DNA from: Geothrix paludis
Lineage (GTDB): Bacteria; Acidobacteriota; Holophagae; Holophagales; Holophagaceae
Length of the DNA stretch: 64,000 bases
Assembly: GCF_022808815.1 (NCBI RefSeq)
Contig: NZ_JAKZLC010000004.1
Location: 62,001-126,000, forward strand
Direction: 5' to 3'
Made by a program: the position numbers and the translations under genes. A model generated the notes under the pieces. That model ran no database searches. It had not been told where the DNA came from and saw nothing but the letters and a program-made list of their open reading frames with translations. Shown in pieces: positions 8,240 through 17,600 of this stretch. The number at the start of each line of letters is the position of its first letter. Position 1 is the stretch's first letter.

Positions 8240-9580
8240 TCACGCTCTCCGCATCATCTGCGCGATGAGGAAGGCCATCTCCAGGCTCTGGCTGCGGTTG
8301 AGGCGGGGGTCGCAGCCGCTCTTGTAGGCGCGCTCCAGGTCGGCCTCGACGAGGCCCTCGACGCCGCCGGTGCACTCGGTGACGGGCTCGCCGGTCAGCT
8401 CGAAGTGGACGGCGCGGAGCCTCGAGCCGTGGGCGCGGTGGAGGTCGGCCACTTCACGCAGTTCCTGGAGGATGTCGCCGAAGTCCCTCGTCTTGAGCCC
8501 GCCCTTGGTCGTGCGCCCGTTGCCGTGCATGGGATCGCAGCTCCACAGCACGGGATGGCCCTCAGCCCGGGCGGCCTCGATAAGCGCGGGGAGGACGCGA
8601 CCCGCCTTCCCCGCCCCGAAGCGCGTGATGAGGGTGAGGCGGCCCGGCTGGCGCTGGGGATCCAGCTTGGACAGCACCTGTCGCAGCTGCTCCGACGTCA
8701 TGGAGGCGCCCACCTTCAGGCCGATGGGGTTGGCGAGACCGCGGATGTACTCCAGGTGGGCGCCGTCGAGCTGGCGGGTGCGCTCGCCGATCCAGAGGAA
8801 GTGCGCGCCCAGGTTGTAGTGGGCCCCCTTCTCGGGCACCCAGCGGGTGAGCGCCGTCTCGAAGGGCAGGTGCAGGGCCTCGTGGCTGGTGAACAGCTCA
8901 CCGGTGCGCAGGTGCTCGGGCAGGCCGCCCAGGCACTTCACGAAGTCGAGGGAGGCCCGCACCTGCTCCAGCGTCTCCAGGTAGTGGCCCGCGTCCTCGC
9001 GGCTCCAGGGCAGGTCCCAGTGCTCGGGGTTGTGCAGGTCCGCGAAGCCGCCGTCCACCAGGGCCCGCAGGTGGTTCAGGGTGGCGGCGGCGCGGTGGTA
9101 GGCCTCCAGCAGACGCCGGGGATCGGCTTCGCGCTGGGCCGGGTCGAGCCCGTTGATGAGGTCACCGCGGTAGACGGGCACCCGCTGGCCGTCCACCATC
9201 TCCGTGTCCCCGCTGCGAGGCTTGGCGTACTGGCCCGCGATGCGGCCCAGGTGGACCACACCCGTGCGGCCGCCGTGCGTGATGAGCACGGACATCTGGA
9301 GCAGCACGCGCAGCTTGTCCTGGATGAGACTTCCGCGGCAGTCCGCGAAGGCCTCGGCACAGTCGCCGCCCTGGAGGAGGAAGCGCCGGCCCGCGGCGGC
9401 CTCGGCGATGAGGCTCCGGAGGTGGTCCACCTCCTCGGCCACCACCAGGGGCGGCAGCTCCCGCAGTTCCACCAGGGCAGTCTCGACGGCGGCGGCATCG
9501 CGGTAGTGCGGCTGCTGGGCCGCGGGCAGGCCGCGCCAGGAATCGGGTGTCCAGTCCTTCGCCATCGTCGTCGCAGTCAT
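8240..9580 (-). CDS. aroG: Class II 3-deoxy-7-phosphoheptulonate synthase (DAHP synthase)
   Basis: A 446-residue plant-type DAHP synthase, condensing phosphoenolpyruvate and erythrose 4-phosphate in the first step of the shikimate pathway. Diagnostic segments include WTPDSWRGLPAAQQP at the N-terminus, FLLQGGDCAEAF, the metal and PEP site VRASLDFVKCLGG, and the C-terminal ECTGG-x-DL region followed by YKSGCDPRLN. Its start overlaps the end of pheA by four bases (ATGA), so it is translationally coupled to pheA. It is the second gene of an aromatic operon controlled by the phenylalanine attenuator at 10694-10812. Confidence 0.95.
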   Translation of the reverse strand: MTATTMAKDWTPDSWRGLPAAQQPHYRDAAAVETALVELRELPPLVVAEEVDHLRSLIAEAAAGRRFLLQGGDCAEAFADCRGSLIQDKLRVLLQMSVLITHGGRTGVVHLGRIAGQYAKPRSGDTEMVDGQRVPVYRGDLINGLDPAQREADPRRLLEAYHRAAATLNHLRALVDGGFADLHNPEHWDLPWSREDAGHYLETLEQVRASLDFVKCLGGLPEHLRTGELFTSHEALHLPFETALTRWVPEKGAHYNLGAHFLWIGERTRQLDGAHLEYIRGLANPIGLKVGASMTSEQLRQVLSKLDPQRQPGRLTLITRFGAGKAGRVLPALIEAARAEGHPVLWSCDPMHGNGRTTKGGLKTRDFGDILQELREVADLHRAHGSRLRAVHFELTGEPVTECTGGVEGLVEADLERAYKSGCDPRLNRSQSLEMAFLIAQMMRRA

Positions 9581-10674
9581 CGCACCACCTCCAGCGCCCG
9601 GGGGTAGCTGCCCAGAACCTTCAGCGAGACGCAGACACCCCGCAGCTCCTCCAGGGCCTCAGCCAGGGCCGGGTCTGCCGCGTGGCCCTCCACGTCGAGG
9701 AAGAAGACGTATTCCCAGAGCTTGCGCCGGGTGGGCCGGCTCTGGATGCGGCTGAGGTTCAGGCCCCGCCGGGCCAGGGGCTCCAGCAGGCGCAGCAGGG
9801 CGCCGGGGCCGTCCTGGGCCATGGCCAGCAGGGTGGTGCGGTCGCGGCCCGTGGGCTCGGCGGACTTGGGCCCCAGCACCAAGAAGCGCGTGGCATTGGC
9901 GGCCAAGTCCTGGATCTTCGTCTCGGCCACGCGGAGGCCGAAGAGGTCCGCGGCCAGCTCGGAGGCCACGGCGGCCCCCTCGGCGTCCTCCCGGGCCAGG
10001 CGGGCGGCCTCCGAGGTGGAGGGGGCCTCGATGCGGTCCGCTCCTGGAAGGTGGGCCTCCAGCCAGCGGCGGCACTGGCCCAGAGCCTGGGGATGGGAGT
10101 AGACCCGGCGCACGCCGCCCAGGTCGAGGCCGGGCCGCAGCAGCAGGGCCTGGTCCACGGGCAGGAGGATCTCCGCGCAGATGGCCAGGGAGCTGTCGAG
10201 GAAGGCATCGAGCGTGGAGTCCACCGAGCCCTCAGTGGCGTTCTCCACGGGCACCACGCCGTAGTCGGCGCGCTGGCGCTCCACGGCCTGGAAAACAGCC
10301 TGGATGGTGCCCTGGGGCAGGGCCTGGCCTGAGCCGCCGAACTGGTGCCGGGCCGCCAGGTGGGTGAAGGTGCCTTCGGGCCCCAGGAAGGCCACCCGCA
10401 GCGGCTTCTCCAGGCTCAGGCAGGCGCTCATGATCTCCTGGAAGACCGTGCGCACCGCCGGGGCCGGGAAGGGTCCGGCGCTGGCGGCCTCCAGGCGGGC
10501 GAGCACTTCCCGCTCCCGGGCCGGGGCGTGGAAGGGGGCCTCGGGCGCGGCGGCGGCCTTGAGGCGGCCCACCTCCGCGGCCAGGGCCGCCCGGCGGTTC
10601 AGCAGGGCCAGCACCTGATCGTCCACGGCGTCGATGGCCTGGCGGAGGCCGGGGAGGGACGGGATCTCGGTCAT
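9577..10674 (-). CDS. pheA: Bifunctional chorismate mutase / prephenate dehydratase (P-protein)
   Basis: A 365-residue P-protein making phenylpyruvate from chorismate. Residues 1-90 form the chorismate mutase helix bundle (LRQAIDAVDDQVLALLNRRAALAAEV). Residues about 93-275 form prephenate dehydratase, with FLGPEGTFTHLAA, the ENATEGSV motif and the catalytic-site ATRFLVLG. The last 80 residues are an ACT domain with QSRPTRRKLWEYVFF, the phenylalanine feedback site. It is preceded by a leader peptide rich in Phe codons and a terminator, so both feedback inhibition and attenuation are expected. DAHP synthase follows with a four-base overlap. Confidence 0.97.
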   Translation of the reverse strand: MTEIPSLPGLRQAIDAVDDQVLALLNRRAALAAEVGRLKAAAAPEAPFHAPAREREVLARLEAASAGPFPAPAVRTVFQEIMSACLSLEKPLRVAFLGPEGTFTHLAARHQFGGSGQALPQGTIQAVFQAVERQRADYGVVPVENATEGSVDSTLDAFLDSSLAICAEILLPVDQALLLRPGLDLGGVRRVYSHPQALGQCRRWLEAHLPGADRIEAPSTSEAARLAREDAEGAAVASELAADLFGLRVAETKIQDLAANATRFLVLGPKSAEPTGRDRTTLLAMAQDGPGALLRLLEPLARRGLNLSRIQSRPTRRKLWEYVFFLDVEGHAADPALAEALEELRGVCVSLKVLGSYPRALEVVR

Positions 10675-10693
10675 GGTGGACTCCTGGAATGCG

Positions 10694-10722
10694 AAAACCC
10701 CCGAGCCTTGCGGTCTCGGGGG
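10694..10722 (-). terminator. Attenuator terminator of the pheA-aroG operon
   Basis: On the minus strand, CCCCCGAG (10715-10722) pairs with CTCGGGGG (10698-10705) in an eight-base stem followed by four T. It lies between the leader peptide stop and the pheA start, so it would end transcription before pheA unless the antiterminator forms. Confidence 0.85.
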
Positions 10723-10779
10723 CGATGGTTCGAAGCGGTTCCGGTTCTAGACGCCGCCTACCCTCGCACCCGAGGTGCG
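10715..10779 (-). promoter_or_regulatory. Pause hairpin and alternative antiterminator of the phe leader
   Basis: Minus-strand CGCACCTCGGGTGCG (10779-10765) forms a perfect six-base-pair hairpin directly after the Phe codons. Its 3' part CTCGGGTGCG (10774-10765) can instead pair with CGCCCCCGAG (10724-10715), the 5' arm of the terminator, at nine of ten positions. The two pairings are mutually exclusive, as in classical amino-acid attenuators. A ribosome stalled on the Phe codons would block the first hairpin and favour antitermination. Confidence 0.75.
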
Positions 10780-10812
10780 AAAGCTAAAGAAGAAGGCGCG
10801 GGAGGCGGTCAT
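10747..10812 (-). CDS. pheL: Phenylalanine leader peptide
   Basis: A 21-residue open frame begins MTASRA, continues with FFFSF (codons TTC TTC TTT AGC TTT) and ends ARVGGV before a TAG. Four Phe in five residues within a tiny frame upstream of pheA is the signature of a translated attenuation leader. It is too short to be a product with a function of its own. A weak AAGGTG precedes the ATG. The stop codon lies about 25 bases before the terminator stem, as needed for ribosome-position sensing. Confidence 0.8.
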   Translation of the reverse strand: MTASRAFFFSFRTSGARVGGV

Positions 10813-10859
10813 CACGGTCTAGACACCTTGCCGGAAAAGACCTTGGCCTGCAAGGAGAT

Positions 10860-11306
10860 TCAGGCCCCGAGGCAGGCCACGACCTCCGCCAGGCAGGCCG
10901 CCCACACCTCATCGGGGGTCTCGTCCAGGAAGAACTCCACGGCATGGCCGGCGGGTCGGGCCTCGGGGTGCTGCGACCAGGCCTCGAAGAGGGCGTCCAG
11001 CGGGGCCGCGTCCAGGGCATTGCGGCGGAGCTTGTGGGATTTCCGCGTGCGGTCGGGATCGGGCCCGCGCAGGCAGACGCCCTCCCGGCGGGTGGCCACG
11101 AAGGTGAAGGCCTGCACCCACTTGCCGTCCATGAGCTGGTTGAAGTGGAAGAAGGCCCCGTGGTGGCTGCGGGAGTAGTCGAACACCCGGTGCTTCCCCC
11201 GCCACTTGGCCACCCAGAGAGTGAGGATGGCGGCCAGCCGGGCCCGCTCCGAGGCATGCTTCAGGCAGCTCTGGGCGTAGGGCAGGAATTCGTCGAGCAG
11301 GTCCAC
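10860..11306 (-). CDS. Hypothetical protein
   Basis: A 148-residue soluble protein, not recognised. The start is a GTG at 11306 with GGAGG a few bases upstream. It is rich in Trp, His and charged residues, with the segment KHRVFDYSRSHHGAFFHFNQLMDG in the middle, an Arg/Lys patch at RTRKSHKLRRN, and a C-terminal helix ending CLGA. No signal peptide or membrane segment is seen. It lies immediately upstream of the phe leader on the same strand, 47 bases away, so transcription from here could run into the attenuator. Confidence 0.6.
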   Translation of the reverse strand: MDLLDEFLPYAQSCLKHASERARLAAILTLWVAKWRGKHRVFDYSRSHHGAFFHFNQLMDGKWVQAFTFVATRREGVCLRGPDPDRTRKSHKLRRNALDAAPLDALFEAWSQHPEARPAGHAVEFFLDETPDEVWAACLAEVVACLGA

Positions 11307-11751
11307 AGGGAGGCCTCCGGGGCCTCCACCCTACCGCAGGCCCGGCCTCTCCCGGAGCGCCATTCCACGCGGCATGCCGCGGCTGCACGTCCCTCTTTGG
11401 ATCGGGGCTGGGCGACAGAATCGATTCAGAGTCTCGATCCCGTCGCATCACCACCACCGCCCCACAGCCGGGGCCAGGCGGAGATCCCGAAGGACGCCGC
11501 TGTTCCGCCACCTGGCGGTGTTCTCCCGAAGCCCTTCCGGATCCGCCAGTTGCTGACCCGAGGTCAGGGGCCACCGGGCGGCGGGGGCCGGATATTAACA
11601 ACCAGATAATCCATACAGAATGATTGATACTCTAGCTAAGTCCTTATGATTCCAGGCCCCTGTGGCATGAGTCACAAGTGGCCCCGATTAGGTTTTTAGA
11701 CACAGAAATCCCCGGGCGGTCATCGCATGCTGAACGGATCTGGAGGCTTCC
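11307..11751. other. Intergenic region upstream of the hemerythrin-Nfn gene
   Basis: About 445 bases without a convincing gene. The left two thirds are GC-rich and featureless. The right end (11590-11700) becomes AT-rich and holds the presumed promoter and a Crp-type half-perfect palindrome at 11662-11675. A 230-codon minus-strand frame here has no family features and is not called. Confidence 0.6.
11662..11675. promoter_or_regulatory. Crp-type operator, one mismatch (GTGG-N6-TCAC)
   Basis: GTGGCATGAGTCAC, flanked by T and A, matches the window-wide palindrome GTGA-N6-TCAC at seven of eight positions. It is followed by AAGTGG, as in the cytochrome promoters (AAGGGTGG). It lies 76 bases before the hemerythrin-Nfn start. 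Confidence 0.5.
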
Positions 11752-14529
11752 ATGTCCGACACGGCCCGCCCGCTCATCACCGCCGAGAACCTGCCCGCGC
11801 CGCACTGGCATGCCACCCACCAGGAAGCCCAGAAGCAGCTGACCGACATGGCCAAGGCCATCGGGGCCGGAGACTGGAAGCGCGTGGACCTCGGGGCCCG
11901 GTGGGTGTACGAGGAGCTCAAGCCCCACAACGAGGCCGAGGAGCGGGAGCTGCTGCCCCTGCTGGAGGAGCTCGGGGCCGAGGCCCTGGTGCAGCGCATC
12001 CAGGACGAGCACCGCCAGATGTGGGACCTGACCCTCCAGCTGCTCTCCGAGATCAACGAAGGCCAGGTCCGGGCGCCCCAGGCCCTCACGCTCCAGGGGC
12101 AGCGGCTCGTGGACCTGGTCCGCGACCACATCGAGATGGAAGAGCGGCTCATGCTGCCCCTCCTCAAGGGGAAGTCCATGTACTGGTCCGATGAGGAGAC
12201 CCAGGACGGCTACCTCATCCTCGAGAAGAAGCTCATCGCCCCCGAGACCTGGTCCTTCATCGTGCAGGCCCCCCAGGTGGCCCGTGGCCGCAAGCCCGGC
12301 CAGTTCTTCATGGTGGCCCCCTTCCCCGAGAGCGAGCGCATCCCCCTCACCCTGGCCGGCGGCGACGCGAAGAAGGGCTACATCCACTTCATCATGCAGG
12401 AGGTGGGCGCCACCACGAAGGCCATGGGCAGGCTCAGCGCCGGCGATCGCCTCTTCGCCGTGGCCGGCCCCATGGGCACGCCGACGGAGCTGGCGGAGGA
12501 GGGCACCATCGTGCTGATGGCGGGCGGCTACGGCTCCGCCGCCATCCTGCCCGCCGCCGAGGAGCTCCACGCCCAGGGCCGCCGGGTCATCACCATCCTG
12601 GGCGGCCGCAGCAAGGAGCGCGTGCTGCTGGCCGACGAGCTGGGCGCCGCCTCCGCCGAGCTCATCGTCACCACGGACGACGGCACTCTGGGCCGCCAGG
12701 GCCTGGTGACCGACGCCCTCAAGGACATCATCGCCCGGGAGAAGGTCGCCCAGGTGGTGGCCGTGGGGCCCCTGCCCATGATGCGGGCCGTCTCGGACCT
12801 GACCAAGCCTCACGGCATCTTCACGCTGGTGAGCCTCAACGCCCTCATGGTGGACGGCACGGGCATGTGCGGCGGCTGCCGCGTGAGCGTGGGCGGCCAG
12901 ACCAAGTTCGCCTGCTTCGACGGCCCCGACTTCGACGGCCACCAGGTGGACTTCAACATGCTCCGCATGCGCCAGGACTGGTACAAGGCGGAGGAGCACG
13001 ACGCCTGCGATCCCTCGGAGTGCAAGATCGGCCGCGTGGCCGCCACGGGCCCCGTGGACTACTCCAAGTACCTGAACGAGCCCGTGACCGAGCTGGACTG
13101 GCAGAACCTGGACCTGAACACCATCAAGCCCAGCCAGAAGATGAAGATCCCCCGCCAGGAGATGGCCTGCCAGCCGCCGGAGCTGCGCGTGTGCAACTTC
13201 GACGAGGTGAGCCTGGGCCTCTCGCCCGAGCAGGCCCGGCTCGAAGCCGCCCGCTGCATCCAGTGCAAGCACCCCGCCTGCATCGAGGGCTGCCCGGTCA
13301 ACATCAACATCCCCGCCTTCCTCATGGAGATCGTCCACGAGGATCCCCAGGGTGCCGCCCGCATCATCAAGGAGAGCTCCTCGCTGGGTTCCGTCTGCGG
13401 CCGCGTCTGCCCGCAGGAGAAGCAGTGCGAGATCAAGTGCGTGGTGGGCATCAAGGGCCTGCCCGTCTCCATCGGCCGCCTGGAGCGCTTCGCCAGCGAC
13501 TCCATGCTGGGCTCCGACGAGCTGCCCCCGGTGGAAGCCCCCACGGGCAAGAAGGTGGCCGTCATCGGCGCGGGCCCCGCGGGCCTCACGGTGGCCGGCG
13601 AGCTCATCAAGAAGGGCCACCAGGTCACGGTCTACGACGCCCTCCACAAGCCGGGCGGCGTGATGCTCTACGGCATCCCCGAGTTCCGCCTGCCCAACAA
13701 GATCGTGGACCAGGAAGTGGGGACCCTCCGCCGCCTGGGCGTGAAGTTCATCATGAACACCCTCGTGGGCCGCAGCATGACCCTCGATGACCTGCGCAAG
13801 GACCACGACGCCATCTTCATGGGCACCGGCGCCGGCCTGCCCAAGATGATGGGCATCCCGGGCGAGGAGTACAAGGGCGTCTACACCGCCAACGAGTTCC
13901 TCACCCGCATCAACCTCATGCGCGCGGACCTCTTCCCCGAGTACGGCACACCGGTGACCGTCGGCAAGAACGTCATCATCGTGGGCGCGGGCAACACGGC
14001 CATGGACGCCTCCCGCGCGGCCCGCCGCATGGGCGCCGAGAAGGTCACAGTGGTCTACCGCCGCACGGTGAAGGAATCCACCGCCCGCAAGGAGGAGCTG
14101 GAGCACGCGCAGGAGGAGGGCGTCGAATTCAAGTTCCTCACCACGCCCGTGCAGCTCCACGGCAACGACAAGGGCTGGATGACCCATGCCGAATGCGCGG
14201 TCATGGAGCTGGGCGAACCCGGTCCCGACGGCCGCCGCAGCCCCAAGATGACCGATGAGCGCATCATGATCCCCTGCGACACCCTGGTGGTCGCCCTGGG
14301 CTTCGATGTGAACCCCCTCATCGCCCAGACCGACAAGGGCCTCAAGACCCTCAAGGGTGGGGTTGTTGTCGTCGACAACGAAACCGGCGAGACCTCTCTC
14401 CCCGGGGTGTTCGCGGGCGGCGACGTCATCACCGGCGGCGCCACGGTCATCCTGGCCATGGGCCAGGGCCGGCGGGCCGCCGCCGCCATGCACCGCCGCC
14501 TCATGGGAGCGCCCCAGGCTGCGGTCTGA
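11752..14529 (+). CDS. Hemerythrin-NfnA-NfnB fusion: NADPH/ferredoxin oxidoreductase (SudAB/NfnAB type)
   Basis: A 925-residue three-part flavoprotein. Residues 1-145 are a hemerythrin-like four-helix domain with His18/20/23, His59-N-E-A-E63, His87 and His126-I-E-M-E130 as likely di-iron ligands. Residues about 150-420 are an NfnA/SudB-like FAD and NAD domain ending in a [2Fe-2S] motif (GMCGGCRVS, FACFDG). Residues about 440-925 are NfnB/GltD-like, with Cys-rich [4Fe-4S] motifs (CIQCKHPACIEGCP, VCGRVCPQEKQCEIKC), the FAD site VAVIGAGPAGL near 601 and the second nucleotide site VIIVGAGNTAMD near 741. NfnAB enzymes bifurcate electrons between NADH, NADPH and ferredoxin; SudAB enzymes reduce sulfur. 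The hemerythrin part suggests O2 or NO sensing or protection, which is inference. Pyruvate:ferredoxin oxidoreductase follows. Confidence 0.9.
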   Translation: MSDTARPLITAENLPAPHWHATHQEAQKQLTDMAKAIGAGDWKRVDLGARWVYEELKPHNEAEERELLPLLEELGAEALVQRIQDEHRQMWDLTLQLLSEINEGQVRAPQALTLQGQRLVDLVRDHIEMEERLMLPLLKGKSMYWSDEETQDGYLILEKKLIAPETWSFIVQAPQVARGRKPGQFFMVAPFPESERIPLTLAGGDAKKGYIHFIMQEVGATTKAMGRLSAGDRLFAVAGPMGTPTELAEEGTIVLMAGGYGSAAILPAAEELHAQGRRVITILGGRSKERVLLADELGAASAELIVTTDDGTLGRQGLVTDALKDIIAREKVAQVVAVGPLPMMRAVSDLTKPHGIFTLVSLNALMVDGTGMCGGCRVSVGGQTKFACFDGPDFDGHQVDFNMLRMRQDWYKAEEHDACDPSECKIGRVAATGPVDYSKYLNEPVTELDWQNLDLNTIKPSQKMKIPRQEMACQPPELRVCNFDEVSLGLSPEQARLEAARCIQCKHPACIEGCPVNINIPAFLMEIVHEDPQGAARIIKESSSLGSVCGRVCPQEKQCEIKCVVGIKGLPVSIGRLERFASDSMLGSDELPPVEAPTGKKVAVIGAGPAGLTVAGELIKKGHQVTVYDALHKPGGVMLYGIPEFRLPNKIVDQEVGTLRRLGVKFIMNTLVGRSMTLDDLRKDHDAIFMGTGAGLPKMMGIPGEEYKGVYTANEFLTRINLMRADLFPEYGTPVTVGKNVIIVGAGNTAMDASRAARRMGAEKVTVVYRRTVKESTARKEELEHAQEEGVEFKFLTTPVQLHGNDKGWMTHAECAVMELGEPGPDGRRSPKMTDERIMIPCDTLVVALGFDVNPLIAQTDKGLKTLKGGVVVVDNETGETSLPGVFAGGDVITGGATVILAMGQGRRAAAAMHRRLMGAPQAAV

Positions 14530-14542
14530 CCACCGGACCATC

Positions 14543-14577
14543 TTGTGATGAATATTGACCGATCCATCAGATATGAT
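14543..14577 (+). promoter_or_regulatory. Putative promoter region of nifJ
   Basis: A TATGAT -10-like hexamer (14572-14577) lies about 95 bases before the nifJ start. Upstream, TTGTGATGAATATTGAC (14543-14559) retains a GTGA half-site but a poor second half, so a weak Crp-type site is possible. No matching -35 at standard spacing is seen. Confidence 0.35.
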
Positions 14578-14671
14578 GGGCCTGCTTTGTTGCCTGTCCC
14601 GATTCTGGATTGCCTGTCCTGAAACCTATCCCCGGAAGCGCCCCGCGTACCACCCCGGAAGGAGCGAAACC

Positions 14672-17600
14672 ATGAGCCAGCGAGTCATGAAGACCCTGGA
14701 TGGGAACGAGGCCACCGCCTCGGTCGCCCATCGCCTCAGCGAAGTCATCGCCATCTATCCCATCACGCCCTCCTCGAACATGGGCGAGTGGGCGGACGAG
14801 TGGAGCTCCCAGGGGAAGACCAACGTCTGGAAGACCATCCCCTCGGTCATCGAGATGCAGTCCGAAGGCGGCGCCGCCGGCGCCGTCCACGGCGCCCTCC
14901 AGGCCGGCAGCCTCACGACGACCTTCACGGCGTCCCAGGGCCTGCTCCTGATGATCCCGAACATGTACAAGATCGCCGGCGAGCTGACGCCCTTCTGCAT
15001 GCACGTCACCGCCCGCACCCTGGCCGCCCACGCCCTCAGCATCTTCGGCGACCACTCGGACGTGATGGCCTGCCGCCAGACCGGCTTCGCCATGCTGAGC
15101 TCCGAGAGCGTCCAGCAGGCCCACGACTTCGCCGCCATCTGCCACGCCGCCACCCTGCGCAGCCGGGTGCCCATCCTCCACTTCTTCGATGGCTTCCGCA
15201 CCAGCCACGAGGTGGCCAAGATCGAGATCCTCAACGACGAGGACCTGCGCCACATGGTGCCCGACGAGCTGGTGGCCGACTTCCGCAAGATGGCCCTGAC
15301 GCCCGATCATCCGATGATCCGGGGCACCGCCCAGAACCCCGACACCTTCTTCCAGGCCCGCGAGGCCTGCACGCCCTACTACGCGGCCTTCCCGGCCATC
15401 GTGCAGCAGGAGATGGACCGCTTCGCCGCCCTCACCGGCCGCCAGTACCGCCTCTACGACTACTTCGGCCACCCCGAGGCCGAGCGCGTGATCGTGACCA
15501 TGGGCTCGAGCTGCGACGTCACCCACGAGTACGTCGAGTGGGCCATGAAGCAGGGCGAGAAGGTCGGCGTGCTGAAGGTCCGCCTCTTCAGGCCCTTCGC
15601 CATCTCCGAGTTCGTCCGTGCCCTGCCCGCCTCCGTGAAGAAGATCGCCGTCCTGGACCGCTGCAAGGAGCCCGGCGCCCCCGCCGATCCCCTGCACCTG
15701 GACGTGATCGCCGCCCTGCGCGAGGGCCGCGAGGAAGGCCACACCAAGCTCGATCCCATCGTCGTGGGCGGCCGCTACGGCCTGTCCTCCAAGGAATTCA
15801 CGCCGGCCATGGTCCAGGGCATCTACGAGAACCTGGCCAAGGACGCGCCGAAGAACCACTTCACCGTCGGCATCATGGACGACATCAGCCACAGCTCGCT
15901 GACCTACGACGCCAGCTTCGACGTGGAACCCGCCGACGTGACCCGCGCCCTGTTCTACGGCCTGGGCGCCGACGGCACGGTGGGTGCCAACAAGAACTCC
16001 ATCAAGATCATCGCCGAGGAGACCCCGAACTTCGGCCAGGGCTACTTCGTCTACGACTCCAAGAAGTCCGGCGCCATCACCATCAGCCACCTGCGCTTCG
16101 GGCCCCGTCCCATCAAGAGCGCCTACCTGGTGACCAAGGCCAACTTCATCGCCTGCCACCAGACGAGCTTCCTCGACAAGTACGAGATGCTCGAGACCGC
16201 CGTCCCCGGCGCCACCTTCCTGCTCAACACCCCGAACAACGCCGAGACGGTCTGGGACACCCTGCCCGTGGAAGTGCAGTCGGCCATCGTCGAGAAGAAC
16301 CTCAAGCTCTACGTGATCGACGCCTACGAAGTGGCCAAGAACACCGGCATGGGCGTGCGCATCAACACCATCATGCAGACCTGCTTCTTCGCCATCTCCG
16401 GCGTGCTACCCCGCGAGGAGGCCATCGAGCAGATCAAGAAGGCCATCAAGAAGACCTACGGCAAGAAGGGCGACGCCATCGTCCAGAAGAACTTCGTGGC
16501 CGTGGATGAGACCCTGGCCCACCTGCACCAGGTGACGGTGCCCGGCAAGGTGACCGCCACCCGCAAGCGGCCGCCCATGGTGGCCGACGAGGCCCCGGAC
16601 TTCGTCAAGCGCGTCACCGCCGTGATGATGGAGGGCAAGGGCGACCTGCTGCCCGTCAGCGCCTTCCCCGTGGACGGCACCTGGCCCGTGGGCACCACCA
16701 AGTGGGAGAAGCGCAACATCGCGCTGGAGATCCCCGAGTGGGACGCCTCCATCTGCATCCAGTGCAACAAGTGCGCGATGGCCTGCCCCCACGCCGCCAT
16801 CCGCGCCAAGGTCTACGATCCCTCCGAGCTGGACGGCGCGCCGGCCACCTTCAAGGCCGTCGACTACAAGGGCCCCGAGTACAAGGGCCAGAAGTACACC
16901 ATCCAGGTGGCCCCCGAAGACTGCACGGGCTGCACGCTCTGCGTGGAAGTCTGCCCCGCGAAGGACAAGAGCAACCCCAAGCACAAGGCCATCGACATGG
17001 TGCCCCAGGCCCCGCTCCGCGAGCCCGAGGCGGCGAACTTCCAGTTCTTCCTCGACCTGCCCGAGGCTGACCGCACCACGGTCAAGCTGGACGTGAAGGG
17101 CACCCAGTTCCTGGAGCCGCTCTTCGAGTTCAGCGGCGCCTGCTCCGGCTGCGGCGAGACGCCCTACATCAAGCTCCTCACCCAGCTCTTCGGCGACCGC
17201 ACCCTCATCGCCAACGCCACGGGCTGCTCCAGCATCTACGGCGGCAACCTGCCCACCACGCCCTACACCGTCAACAAGGACGGCCGCGGCCCCGCCTGGG
17301 CCAACAGCCTCTTCGAGGACAACGCGGAGTTCGGCCTGGGCCTGCGCCTCTCGGTGGACAAGCACCAGGAGTTCGCCCTGGAGCTGATGCACCGCCTGGC
17401 CGCGAAGCTCGGCGACGAGCTCATCACGGGCATCGCCACCGCCGACCAGACCACCGAAGCCGGCATCAAGGCCCAGCGCGAGCGGGTGGAAGCCCTCAAG
17501 CAGAAGCTGGCGGGCCTCAAGGAGCCCGAGGCCAAGATGCTCTACGACCTGGCCGACTACCTGGTCAACAAGAGCGTCTGGATCGTGGGCGGCGACGGCT

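Noticed and set aside
10909-11601. 230-codon minus-strand frame upstream of the Nfn fusion
   Set aside because: It overlaps a better-supported gene, is very rich in Pro, Arg and Gly, and has no recognised features.
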